NCBI RefSeq assembly: GCF_000426485.1
Contig: NZ_AUFL01000014.1
Span: 97,467-161,466 of the forward strand
From: Indolivaga capnocytophagoides DSM 22835
GTDB taxonomy: Bacteria; Bacteroidota; Bacteroidia; Bacteroidales; Dysgonomonadaceae
Direction: 5' to 3'
Length of the DNA stretch: 64,000 nucleotides
Shown: positions 27,140-35,585 of the stretch, piece by piece
Layout of the letters: each line of letters begins with the position of its first letter
How positions within the stretch are numbered: position 1 is the first letter of the stretch
The notes under the pieces: model-generated
The model's input: the letters and a program-made list of their open reading frames with translations, nothing else
What the model was told of the DNA's origin: nothing
Database searches by the model: none
Position numbers and translations under genes: made by a program

Positions 27140-28831
27140 TTAATAATAAAGAGAAAAATATTCCGCAATCGGGCCTAAAGCCAATGATGGAAAGAATGAT
27201 AATGCTGTAACAATAAAGATTACAGCAAAGACCATCAGCCCGAATGTCGGCGTATCCGTTTTTAGTGTACCTTCACTTTCTGGTGTAAATTTTTTCTCGG
27301 CCAAAAGTCCGGCAATAGCTACAGGACCTATTATGGGGATGAATCGAGACAGGATTAAAATTATTCCTGTACTGATATTCCACCACTGTTTGTTATCTCC
27401 TAGGCCTTCGAATCCACTTCCGTTGTTTGCTGAGGATGAGGTATATTCGTAAAGTATCTCACTGAATCCATGAAAACCAGGGTTATTGAGTGTTTCGGCT
27501 GTAAAGTGAGGAAATGCCGTTGCTAACCCCGTGCCGATAAGGATAAAGAAAGGATGTATTAGAGCAATAATCATTGCTATCTTCATTTCTCGCGCTTCTA
27601 CTTTTTTTCCTAAGAATTCGGGTGTGCGTCCGACCATCAATCCACTGATAAATACAGCGAGAATGATAAATATGAAGAAGTTCAGAATGCCAACACCTGC
27701 ACCGCCGTAAAAGCTGTTTATCATCATAGCCAATAATTGGTTCATTCCTGATAGGGGCATCGTACTGTCATGCATGGTATTGACCGATCCTGTAGAAATT
27801 GCAGTAGTAACAATACTCCAGAAGCCGGAAGCCGCTGCTCCTAAGCGGATTTCTTTGCCCTCCATTGCCCCCAGCGAATTGTCGACACCCATTGCCGAGA
27901 TCGCCGGATTGCCATTCGTTTCCATTCCGATATTCGGGATGGTAAGTAATAAAAAACCGACTGTCATAACACCGAATATCATCCATGATAATTTTTTGCG
28001 TCCAATAAAATAACCGAAAGCAAATATCATTGCCAGAGGAATTATCATCTGAGCAATCATCTCCACCATATTGGTGAAGTAACTGGGATTTTCAAGCGGA
28101 TGGGCAGAGTTCGTGCCGAAGAAACCTCCCCCGTTTGTCCCTACATGTTTAATGGCTATAAATGCAGCTGCGGGACCTCTGGACACTTCTACGATATTTC
28201 CCTGTAGTGCGGTAATACAGTCTTTTCCTTCAAAAGTCATCGGAGTGCCTTGAAACAATAATATAATGGCAACGATAAAAGATACCGGTAAAAGAATGCG
28301 GGTACAGGATTTTACAAAGAAATTATAAAAATTTCCCAATTGAGTAGTTGTCTTATCCCTGAATGCCCTGAAGATAATAGCTGCCGCCGCCATACCTGTT
28401 CCAGCCGATACAAATTGGAGAAACATCAGCCACATCTGACCGAGATAACTCAAACCTGTTTCTCCTGAATAATGTTGTAAATTACAGTTTACCACAAAAG
28501 ATATGGTTGTATTAAAAGCCAGATCGGGAGACATGCTTGGGTTATTATCGGGGTTTAGCGGTAAGCTGCCTTGGATCATTAAGATTAACATTCCCAGTAA
28601 AAACCAGACAAAGTTAATAGTTAGCAGTGCCACAAGATGTTGTTTCCATGTCATCTCTTTTTTCGGGTCAATACCGCTTGCCTTGTAAAAGAATCTCTCG
28701 ATCGGATTAAAAACAGGATCTAATAAGGTTTTACTTCCTGCATAAACTTTTGCAATGTATTTTCCAAAAGGAATAGCTAATGCTACCGACAACGCAAACA
28801 TTGCTATAATACCTAAAATTTCTGTATTCAT
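27140..28831 (-). CDS. kdpA: Potassium-transporting ATPase KdpA subunit
   Basis: K+-selective channel-like subunit of KdpFABC, related to SKT transporters, with about ten membrane helices over 563 residues. Selectivity-filter-type segments are visible: NCNLQHYSGETGLS, KHVGTNGGGFFGTNSAHPLENP, and SSANNGSGFEGLGDN. Starts 79 bases after the kdpF stop. Full length, no defects seen. Confidence 0.97.
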   Translation of the reverse strand: MNTEILGIIAMFALSVALAIPFGKYIAKVYAGSKTLLDPVFNPIERFFYKASGIDPKKEMTWKQHLVALLTINFVWFLLGMLILMIQGSLPLNPDNNPSMSPDLAFNTTISFVVNCNLQHYSGETGLSYLGQMWLMFLQFVSAGTGMAAAAIIFRAFRDKTTTQLGNFYNFFVKSCTRILLPVSFIVAIILLFQGTPMTFEGKDCITALQGNIVEVSRGPAAAFIAIKHVGTNGGGFFGTNSAHPLENPSYFTNMVEMIAQMIIPLAMIFAFGYFIGRKKLSWMIFGVMTVGFLLLTIPNIGMETNGNPAISAMGVDNSLGAMEGKEIRLGAAASGFWSIVTTAISTGSVNTMHDSTMPLSGMNQLLAMMINSFYGGAGVGILNFFIFIILAVFISGLMVGRTPEFLGKKVEAREMKIAMIIALIHPFFILIGTGLATAFPHFTAETLNNPGFHGFSEILYEYTSSSANNGSGFEGLGDNKQWWNISTGIILILSRFIPIIGPVAIAGLLAEKKFTPESEGTLKTDTPTFGLMVFAVIFIVTALSFFPSLALGPIAEYFSLYY

Positions 28832-28910
28832 ATTCTTACTGTTTTACCAATTTTATTGAAGATCAGATTAATAAAAAGGGATTTCCCGAGTTATCTTAAT
28901 CCATTCTTTG

Positions 28911-28988
28911 TTAAAATTTATCAGGACGTACTAAAACGTAGCAGATATAACTGAATACAGCAATCGCTACAATAAATAATATTGCCAT
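28911..28988 (-). CDS. kdpF: KdpF small membrane subunit
   Basis: A 25-residue hydrophobic peptide, MAILFIVAIAVFSYICYVLV followed by RPDKF, directly upstream of kdpA. KdpF in other bacteria is 25-30 residues, one helix, ending in a short polar tail such as P-E-x-F, and stabilises the KdpABC complex. Position, size and tail support the call. Confidence 0.88.
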   Translation of the reverse strand: MAILFIVAIAVFSYICYVLVRPDKF

Positions 28989-28993
28989 AATTA

Positions 28994-29021
28994 TTATATT
29001 TTATATTTTATATTTTATATT
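28994..29021. repeat. Four tandem copies of TTATATT before kdpF
   Basis: TTATATT occurs four times in a row (28994-29000, 29001-29007, 29008-29014, 29015-29021). On the mRNA this is an unstructured A/U-rich leader between the small upstream ORF stop and the kdpF start. Copy number could vary by slippage. Confidence 0.6.
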
Positions 29022-29098
29022 TTTTCAAAAAAGTCTATTGACTTATAAAATAAACCGAAGCAGGTCGTACCTGCTATTATTAATATTAGAGTAAGCAT
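29015..29098 (-). CDS. Small membrane peptide at head of kdp operon
   Basis: A 27-codon frame beginning ATG at 29096-29098 encodes MLTLILIIAGTTCFGLFYKS then IDFFEKI and stops with TAA at 29015-29017. An A/G-rich AAAAAGAAG sits 5 bases upstream. It has one membrane helix and a polar aromatic tail. From memory, many kdp operons carry a second tiny ORF before kdpF with a tail like YVRxCERL or FFEKI; I cannot verify this here. Not a known KdpF by sequence, so function unknown. It would be the first translated frame of the predicted kdp transcript. Confidence 0.6.
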   Translation of the reverse strand: MLTLILIIAGTTCFGLFYKSIDFFEKI

Positions 29099-29145
29099 AT
29101 TCTTCTTTTTGAGTTGTACATATAGATTTGTTTTTAATATCTATG

Positions 29146-29161
29146 TGCTATTTATATGCCA
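29146..29161 (-). promoter_or_regulatory. Candidate sigma-54 (-24/-12) promoter of kdp operon
   Basis: Minus strand TGGCATATAAATAGCA has GG and GC separated by exactly 10 bases, as in the TGGCAC-N5-TTGCA consensus, with one mismatch in the -12 part (TAGCA). Transcription would begin near 29135, 37 bases before the first small ORF. It fits the NtrC-type activator encoded at the end of the operon. Confidence 0.55.
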
Positions 29162-29218
29162 AAATATTATAATAGGGCGTATGTGGTTAGTAATTAGTGT
29201 TGTATGGTTTTGTTCCTG

Positions 29219-29273
29219 TTTTTTCAGCCTATCATTTTGATATATATATTATCAAAATGATAGGCTGAAAAAA
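29219..29273. promoter_or_regulatory. 24-base perfect inverted repeat with two TATCAn3TGATA dyads
   Basis: Arms 29219-29242 and 29250-29273 are perfect complements around a 7-base TATATAT. Each arm contains a 13-base dyad of half-sites TATCA/TGATA (29230-29242 and 29250-29262) whose centres are 20 bases apart. They sit about 100-120 bases upstream of the predicted sigma-54 start, where activator sites are usual. Flanking T6/A6 also makes it look like a bidirectional terminator, but the flanking genes diverge. Confidence 0.55.
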
Positions 29274-29351
29274 CAAACTGAGGCCTTTGTTTTTATTAAA
29301 ACATCACTATAAGTTGGTATCAATAGCTATAATTTTAGTAAGTAATAGGGA

Positions 29352-29382
29352 TTGAAGAGTATTCGTTCAATCCGTAAATTTG
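29352..29382 (+). promoter_or_regulatory. Promoter of the ECF sigma gene (TTG-N20-TAAATTTG)
   Basis: TTG at 29352-29354 and an exact TAnnTTTG box TAAATTTG at 29375-29382 are 20 bases apart, a good Bacteroidetes primary promoter. The box ends 4 bases before the ATG at 29387, so the mRNA would be nearly leaderless. Confidence 0.55.
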
Positions 29383-29386
29383 CGCC

Positions 29387-29950
29387 ATGTCTGACAAAAC
29401 AACATTAGCTTTTAATGTCAATAAGATGGATAATAGTTTCATTGAGTTCGAAGCTGTCTATAATCTGTATTGGAAAAAGCTATATTCTATTTGTTATAAG
29501 AGTATTGAAGATCCGGATATAGCAAAAGACCTTGTTCAGGATATTTTTATATCGTTGTGGGAAAGACAAGAAGAGTTAATAATCAATGATTCTCTTGAAA
29601 GATACCTTGTAAAGGCAGCCAAATTTAAGGTTTTTGAGTATATCAGAAACAAAGTCGGACATGAAACCAAACTGGAAACACTCTCCTATTACCAAACTTT
29701 AGAGCAAACAACTTCAAGTCAGGAACTTGTCGAATACAAAGAGTTACAAGAAAGAATCAACTCCGCAATATCGTTACTGCCCGATCATTGTAAGAATGTA
29801 TTCTTACAGAGCAGGATCGAAGGACTTAAGAATAAAGAAATAGCACAGTCTCTACAGGTCACCGAAAGAACTGTGGAATATCATATAACTAAAGCTTTGG
29901 CTCATCTGCGCATCAGATTAAAAGAATATGCACATCTGTTTTTATTCTAA
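29387..29950 (+). CDS. FecI-type ECF sigma factor
   Basis: 187-residue ECF sigma factor of the Bacteroidetes FecI group. Region 2: FEAVYNLYWKKLYSICYKSI and DIAKDLVQDIFISLWERQEEL; region 4: ISLLPDHCKNVFLQSRIEGLKNKEIAQSLQVTERTVEYHITKAL. It heads a locus with a lipoprotein, an anti-sigma-like protein, a TonB receptor, a DUF4374 lipoprotein and a PepSY protein, so it likely controls uptake of a metal chelate. Divergent from kdp. Confidence 0.94.
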   Translation: MSDKTTLAFNVNKMDNSFIEFEAVYNLYWKKLYSICYKSIEDPDIAKDLVQDIFISLWERQEELIINDSLERYLVKAAKFKVFEYIRNKVGHETKLETLSYYQTLEQTTSSQELVEYKELQERINSAISLLPDHCKNVFLQSRIEGLKNKEIAQSLQVTERTVEYHITKALAHLRIRLKEYAHLFLF

Positions 29951-30010
29951 GTTCAGATTTTTCTTGGTTCTTATTTGTAACTTGCAGCTTTCTTTTTTGA
30001 TACTGTCTGT

Positions 30011-31222
30011 ATGATCAACAAAATATACTATTGTTCTATTCTTTTCTTGAGTTTATTGTACTCCTGTGGCAACGGACAAAAAAATATTAGTGATTCATCT
30101 TCGCTATTTGATATTTATGTTCGTTGTGGAGATCCTTATGACGAATATATTGTCAGGGTAAATAGTCTCTCGGAAGGAGAGATTGATCCTTTAAAAGAGG
30201 GGACAAAAGTTTCCAAAGAAATTCATTATGGATTAACCGTTCGGAACGACAAATATTACTATTTGAATGAACGAACCCATTTCATAAAAAAATATCAAAT
30301 ACAGAATAATATTTTTGCGGCATCTGATTCTTTACCTGTAACTAAGATAGAATGCCTTGAGAGTATACTCTGGATTTCCAATGATACACTTCTGATGATA
30401 GGCTTGAACAAAGACCTTATTCATCCGGCATATGCTTTGGTCGAAACCCGAAACATGTCGCTGATATCGGAAGGTGTTATTGATATTCCGAAGCCCGAAA
30501 CTATCAGCTGGAGCACAATCGGTTTTTTACAAAGGCGAGATTCGCAATTATTTATGGGATTTTATTCGAAACCCAAGAGTAGTGATAGCACTACTACTGC
30601 CAATAAGATGCATATTGCAATTCTGGATTTTCCCGGAATGCGGGTTAATAGAGTAGAAACAATGGATCAATTCGGAAGGACATTGAATGATAATCGCTAT
30701 CAACCATCATCGGTGCATGACGAAGATGGCAATATTTATTTCTTATCGTCAGGAAGTGACAGGCTTCTTGAATCCGAAGATCAGAATAAAGGGTATCCTT
30801 CGGGTATCCTGAGGATAAAAAACGGATCAACTTCTGTCGATCCGGAATATTTCATTAACACTTGTACTGCTGAGACCCAAGGGCATGTGTATGGTATCTG
30901 GTATATCGGTCATGGTAAGGCTATTATAAAGTGTGATGTTCCTCAATTAATAAAGAACTGGGACGATTACGATGAGTATGCTTATATATACTACGAAGTT
31001 GATTTAAATACTAGATCTTTGTCTAAAATCAATATACCTCTCGATAGAGGTTGGTATCTTGATAATGTTTTGGTCGAAAACGGTTTGGTTTACATCGCCA
31101 ATAAAGCAGAATCAAACGAAAACTACATTTGGATATATAACCCTGAAAATAAAACCACAACGAAAGGCCTGAAAGTAAATGGCGACTTCCACTATTTTCG
31201 CCGAATAAATAAGGTCAAATAA
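30011..31222 (+). CDS. DUF4374-like lipoprotein (paralogue of the one at 34.3 kb)
   Basis: 403-residue lipoprotein with lipobox LLYS-C at about residue 19. The body resembles the DUF4374 protein four genes on. Both have a pattern like YIVRVNSLSEGEIDPLKEG / YIISTNSLSSGTLDLSKG near the start and SGILRIKNG..DPEYFIN / SAFIRVKKG..DQSYFFN later, so they are probably diverged paralogues with a propeller-like fold (fold inferred). It lies between the sigma factor and the anti-sigma gene, an unusual place. Role unknown; ligand sensing or capture at the cell surface is possible. Confidence 0.75.
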   Translation: MINKIYYCSILFLSLLYSCGNGQKNISDSSSLFDIYVRCGDPYDEYIVRVNSLSEGEIDPLKEGTKVSKEIHYGLTVRNDKYYYLNERTHFIKKYQIQNNIFAASDSLPVTKIECLESILWISNDTLLMIGLNKDLIHPAYALVETRNMSLISEGVIDIPKPETISWSTIGFLQRRDSQLFMGFYSKPKSSDSTTTANKMHIAILDFPGMRVNRVETMDQFGRTLNDNRYQPSSVHDEDGNIYFLSSGSDRLLESEDQNKGYPSGILRIKNGSTSVDPEYFINTCTAETQGHVYGIWYIGHGKAIIKCDVPQLIKNWDDYDEYAYIYYEVDLNTRSLSKINIPLDRGWYLDNVLVENGLVYIANKAESNENYIWIYNPENKTTTKGLKVNGDFHYFRRINKVK

Positions 31223-31312
31223 TAAATTTCATTTTTTTTTTGAAAAAATATTAATTTCTCATTACGGTACAAAGCTGGTTATGCTACTTGATATTAGTAA
31301 CGATTAAAAAGT

Positions 31313-31888
31313 ATGAATAAGGAAGATAACATGAATAGAGATTTATTGGAAAAATACTTCCGGAATGAATGTACTTTAGAAGAACGGGAGCATGTCCAGA
31401 AATGGCTGAATTCCGATTCGGATAAAGATATTCATACCTTTTCATCTATGACTGAAGAAAAGAAAGTCAAATCCGAAATCTGGACATCTGTATTGCAAAG
31501 GATAAAGCAAAACAGATCGGGTTCTATCTCTCGTATCTTCGTTATGAGGACAGCTGTTGCTGCTTGTGCCTCGGTTCTTCTTATTTTACTTTTTGTCAAT
31601 AAAATTAATTCAGGTAAGGATAGCTTAAACGAAAGTTCTCCCCGAACTCTTCAATTCTGCGAAAAATTGGTGCTTACACCTGATACCGATCAAGAAATAA
31701 CCTTTGTTTCGAACTGCAAGGCCGGAAACGAAATCTCGCGGACAGTCACATGTAAAAAAGGTGAAACTTATCTTGCTCTAAATTTCAGATTCAGAAATGA
31801 TAATGAAATTATAGTTGTCAGTCAAAACCAATTTCATGAATTACCCCACGATCTACGAATCAAAGTAATGAGAGAATTAAATAGTTAA
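31313..31888 (+). CDS. Short anti-sigma-like membrane protein (FecR-like N-terminus)
   Basis: 191 residues. The cytoplasmic N-terminus (LLEKYFRNECTLEEREHVQKWL) matches the start of Bacteroidetes FecR proteins; one membrane helix follows (about 77-96, VMRTAVAACASVLLILLFVN), then only about 95 periplasmic residues. The usual FecR domain and DUF4974 are missing, compared with about 320-390 residues for full FecR. It is between a FecI gene and a TonB receptor, so anti-sigma function is likely. An alternative start is the Met 7 codons downstream. Confidence 0.75.
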   Translation: MNKEDNMNRDLLEKYFRNECTLEEREHVQKWLNSDSDKDIHTFSSMTEEKKVKSEIWTSVLQRIKQNRSGSISRIFVMRTAVAACASVLLILLFVNKINSGKDSLNESSPRTLQFCEKLVLTPDTDQEITFVSNCKAGNEISRTVTCKKGETYLALNFRFRNDNEIIVVSQNQFHELPHDLRIKVMRELNS

Positions 31889-31902
31889 CAAATAAATTTT
31901 CG

Positions 31903-34266
31903 ATGAAATTTTTTAAATTTTGTTTTATGGCTGTCATTCTGATAGCCCCTGCCCTTCATATGTCTGCACAGACCAAATCGGCGACCATTTCGGGAATTAT
32001 AAAGAACAGGCAAAATCAACCGATTGAGTCAGTTTCGGTATATCTCAAAAGTACGACAAACGGGGTTCTCTCTGATAGCAATGGGGAATATAAGTTATCT
32101 GTAGCTCCAGGAAAGCATACTGTGGTTGCATATATACTAGGCTATAAATCAAAAGAACAATCGGTAACTGTAACAGGCAATGAAAATCAGACACTCAACA
32201 TATCATTAGATGAAGATGAGACATCCTTAAAAGAAGTTTTGATTACCGGAAAAACATCAGCTCAGACTGTGCGTGAAATGCCTTTTTATGTGAATGCAAT
32301 AGAAACAAAAAAATATACAAACACATCTTCTGATTTAAATCAAATACTAAATAGAATCTCCGGAGTACGTATACGTGAAAGTGGTGGAGTCGGTTCCAAC
32401 TTTACCTTTTCACTCAACGGTTTTTCGGGAAATCAGATCCGTTTCTTTATCGATGGAGTACCCATGGACAATCTTGGATCATCCTTTCAGATGAATAATA
32501 TTCCGATAAATCTAGCTGATCGAATTGATGTATACAAAGGCGTGGTACCCATTTCTCTAGGGGCAGATGCTCTAGGTGGCGCAATTAATATAATCACCAA
32601 CCCCAATCGGGAAAATTATCTGGATGCATCTTACTCTTACGGATCATTTAATACACATAGAACTTCAATCAACTTTGGATATACTACCAAATCGGGATTC
32701 ACAGTACAATTAAATGCTTTCCAAAACTATTCTGACAATGATTATAAAGTGGATGTAGAAGTTGCTGATTTAGTAACCGGGCTTTACACCCCAATGCGTG
32801 TAAAGCGTTTTCATGATACCTACCATAATGAAACGGTTATAGGAAAGGTCGGATTAGTAAACAAATCATTTGCCGATGCTCTATTAGTCGGAATAACTTT
32901 AGGGAAAAATAAAGCTGATATACAAACCGGAAACCGTATGTATGATGTATATGGCGGGCGAGAGACCAAAGGGGATATTATTATGCCCAGTATACGATAT
33001 GCCAAAAAGGATCTTTTCACAAAAGGGCTTGATGTCAGTTTAAACGGAAATTTCAACTTTGGTACCGAACAGACCATTGATACCTTATACCGACAATACA
33101 ACTGGTTAGGCCAATTTGTATACAAAAATCCAAGCAATCCTAATGCGGTGGGTGGTGAAAATAGCAGAACTCTTTATAAATACCGTAATAATAATGGTCT
33201 ACTGGTTACAAACTTTAATTATAAGTTGAGTGATCAACACCTGTTTACAGTAAACCATACGCTCAATACATTTAACCGAAAAGGGGAAGATCGACTCAAT
33301 CCGGATAATCAAGCCAACAAAATGCCCAAGAAATCTGATAAAAATATTATCGGCTTGAGCTATCAATACATATATAATGAGAAATGGACTACGATGCTCT
33401 TCTTGAAAGAATATTTTCAGCATAATAAGTCACACAGAGTATACAATGATGAATATTATATACAATCGAATAATATAAATAAATCGGGTTATGGTATAGC
33501 TTCAACCTACTTCTTTAATCCTGATTTTCAGATTAAAGCATCGTATGAGAAGAGCTTAAGGCTGCCCGAAAATGATGAGATGTTTGGAGATGAGGTAAAT
33601 CTTGAGTCTAACTACGACCTTCGACCCGAACATGGTAATAATTTCAATTTGGGAGGAAGTTATAATCTTCACTTAAATCAAGTCCATACTCTGTATTTTG
33701 AAACGAATCTCATATATCGTAATACTACCGACTTTATCAGAGCTCAGGTCTCAGTATCGGGAGATCGTGCCAAAAAGAAAATGGTGAATATGGGTAAGGT
33801 CGAAACTAAAGGTATAGATGCCGAAATAAGATATTCATACAAGAAAAATTTTGTAATAGGTGCAAACATTACATTTCAGGATATAACAAATCAGAATAAA
33901 GCAGACGGTCCCGTTTACCAAGATCGGATACCTAATATTCCTTATTTGTATGGAAATGGAAACGTCTCTTATTTATTGGAAAATATTGGTAAGAAAGGTA
34001 ATTCTCTTCGATTCGATTATAATCTGTTATATGTTCACGAATACTATTTAAGGTGGCCTAGTCAGGGAATAAGCAGCAGTAAAGCAACAATACCGGAACA
34101 AATAGCCCATGATGTCGCAGTCATATACTCGTTTCATAATGAACGTTATAATCTGGCTTTCGAATGCCGAAACCTTACAGATGCCACTCTGTATGATAAC
34201 TTTAGTTTACAAAAGCCAAGTCGCTTTTTTAGTATAAAATTCCGCTACTTCATATCAAAATTTTAA
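31903..34266 (+). CDS. TonB-dependent receptor (siderophore/heme type)
   Basis: 787-residue outer-membrane transporter. Signal peptide about 1-23 (APALHMSAQ), carboxypeptidase-regulatory-like domain about 27-105, TonB-box-like LKEVLITGKT, plug with ILNRISGVRIRESGGVGSNF and LSLNG/FIDGVPMDNLGSS, ADALGGAINIITNP, then a 22-strand-type barrel ending FFSIKFRYFISKF with a terminal Phe. There is no N-terminal STN domain, so it cannot signal to an anti-sigma in the FecA manner. 14 bases after the anti-sigma-like gene. PepSY and DUF4374 neighbours suggest an iron chelate or heme substrate. Confidence 0.93.
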   Translation: MKFFKFCFMAVILIAPALHMSAQTKSATISGIIKNRQNQPIESVSVYLKSTTNGVLSDSNGEYKLSVAPGKHTVVAYILGYKSKEQSVTVTGNENQTLNISLDEDETSLKEVLITGKTSAQTVREMPFYVNAIETKKYTNTSSDLNQILNRISGVRIRESGGVGSNFTFSLNGFSGNQIRFFIDGVPMDNLGSSFQMNNIPINLADRIDVYKGVVPISLGADALGGAINIITNPNRENYLDASYSYGSFNTHRTSINFGYTTKSGFTVQLNAFQNYSDNDYKVDVEVADLVTGLYTPMRVKRFHDTYHNETVIGKVGLVNKSFADALLVGITLGKNKADIQTGNRMYDVYGGRETKGDIIMPSIRYAKKDLFTKGLDVSLNGNFNFGTEQTIDTLYRQYNWLGQFVYKNPSNPNAVGGENSRTLYKYRNNNGLLVTNFNYKLSDQHLFTVNHTLNTFNRKGEDRLNPDNQANKMPKKSDKNIIGLSYQYIYNEKWTTMLFLKEYFQHNKSHRVYNDEYYIQSNNINKSGYGIASTYFFNPDFQIKASYEKSLRLPENDEMFGDEVNLESNYDLRPEHGNNFNLGGSYNLHLNQVHTLYFETNLIYRNTTDFIRAQVSVSGDRAKKKMVNMGKVETKGIDAEIRYSYKKNFVIGANITFQDITNQNKADGPVYQDRIPNIPYLYGNGNVSYLLENIGKKGNSLRFDYNLLYVHEYYLRWPSQGISSSKATIPEQIAHDVAVIYSFHNERYNLAFECRNLTDATLYDNFSLQKPSRFFSIKFRYFISKF

Positions 34267-34291
34267 TATTTCACATTAAATAAATAAAATA

Positions 34292-35506
34292 ATGAAACTA
34301 AAATCGTTAATACTAAGTTTATTATGCTTAATTGGGTTTGCTGCGTGCGATAGTGACAACAATGATCCTGTTCAGGAAGAAAATTCAAACGGAAATAATA
34401 AATACATATTTGTAGCTTATTCTGTAGGATCAGAGGGAGTAGAGTCTGCTCCATATATTATCTCGACCAACTCTCTATCTTCCGGTACCCTTGATTTATC
34501 TAAAGGTATTGAAACCGATGCTTACTCGTTTATTGTTCAAAATAATACATTGTTTGCGGCTGTGTATGGATTTGCCGGACAAGGCCCGATCACTCCATAC
34601 AAACTGAATTCGAAAGGTGCGGTGGAACAAATCGGAAATAAAATCAACGCGGTTACAGCTGCCATTTATGGTACGGTGAATAATAATGAATGGATAGGTG
34701 GTGGATTTACAGGAAGCTCTACAAGTCCTAACGCTACATTGTTCAGAGTAGATGCTGTAAATCTTCAATTGGCAGGAACAAACTCTATTGATCTGACTCC
34801 GTTAGCTATTGATAACGAATGGCCATCGTGGCATGGTGTATTTCAGGTTGATAACGATAAATTATTTATCCCTTATGTAACCAGTACCGATAATGGAGAT
34901 TCTAAACATAAAGACAGAGCTAATATTTTAATTGTAAACTATCCTGAACTTACATACAAAAAAGCAATACACGACACACGTACAGGTGAACTTGGGAGCT
35001 GGTTTGGTATGCAAGGACTACAACAAATTGAAGATGGGGATGTTTACGCTTGGTCTCCTGCCGCTGGAGTAGATAATCCGTCTGCATTTATCCGTGTAAA
35101 AAAAGGTGCTGAAGAGTTTGACCAAAGCTATTTCTTCAATGTAGAAGAAAAATCAGGAGGTTTGAAACTTTCAAGAGCTGAATATTTAGGTGGGTATAAA
35201 TTTCTTACATCTTTCTTTGTAAGTGATGAACAAGTAGGGCAATGGAATGGTAGAACTAAATTGGCTATTGTAGATGTACAAAATAAATCGATCACATGGG
35301 TAACAGGTGTTCCTGAACATGCACAGATGTCATACAAACAAAAAATATATGTGGAAGATGACAAAGCCACTGCTCACTATGTACTAAAAGATGACAATAA
35401 CAAATTCTTTGTTTATAACATTGATATAGCATCTGCACAAGGTACTAAAGGTTTAGAGATTATTAATGCGGCAGATGTCACAACAATCTCTAAATTGACA
35501 TATTAA
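34292..35506 (+). CDS. DUF4374 domain lipoprotein
   Basis: 404-residue lipoprotein with signal MKLKSLILSLLCLIGF and lipobox AA-C followed by DSDNND, consistent with surface export. The body is DUF4374 (YIFVAYSVGSEGVESAPYII, WPSWHGVFQVDNDKLFIPYV, GSWFGMQGLQQIEDGDVYAW). Such proteins are commonly encoded between a TonB receptor and a PepSY protein, as here (26 bases after the receptor). They are thought to aid iron or heme uptake; the mechanism is not established. Confidence 0.9.
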   Translation: MKLKSLILSLLCLIGFAACDSDNNDPVQEENSNGNNKYIFVAYSVGSEGVESAPYIISTNSLSSGTLDLSKGIETDAYSFIVQNNTLFAAVYGFAGQGPITPYKLNSKGAVEQIGNKINAVTAAIYGTVNNNEWIGGGFTGSSTSPNATLFRVDAVNLQLAGTNSIDLTPLAIDNEWPSWHGVFQVDNDKLFIPYVTSTDNGDSKHKDRANILIVNYPELTYKKAIHDTRTGELGSWFGMQGLQQIEDGDVYAWSPAAGVDNPSAFIRVKKGAEEFDQSYFFNVEEKSGGLKLSRAEYLGGYKFLTSFFVSDEQVGQWNGRTKLAIVDVQNKSITWVTGVPEHAQMSYKQKIYVEDDKATAHYVLKDDNNKFFVYNIDIASAQGTKGLEIINAADVTTISKLTY

Positions 35507-35530
35507 TAATACTTTTAGTCTAAAACCTTA

Positions 35531-35573
35531 CAAGCCACTGTAACTCTCAAGCGGATTATAGTGGTTTGTTTTC
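35531..35573 (+). terminator. Terminator-like hairpin between DUF4374 and PepSY genes
   Basis: CAAGCCACTGTAA (35531-35543) pairs with TTATAGTGGTTTG (35556-35568), with one G-U pair and one mismatch, followed by TTTTCT. It would end or attenuate transcription before the PepSY gene, whose ATG is only 13 bases further on. Confidence 0.6.
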
Positions 35574-35585
35574 TATAAACTATGT

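Noticed and set aside
29219..29273. Bidirectional intrinsic terminator
   Set aside because: Shape fits, but the flanking genes are divergent and have no upstream transcript to stop; the inner dyads and spacing suit a regulatory role better. Not excluded.
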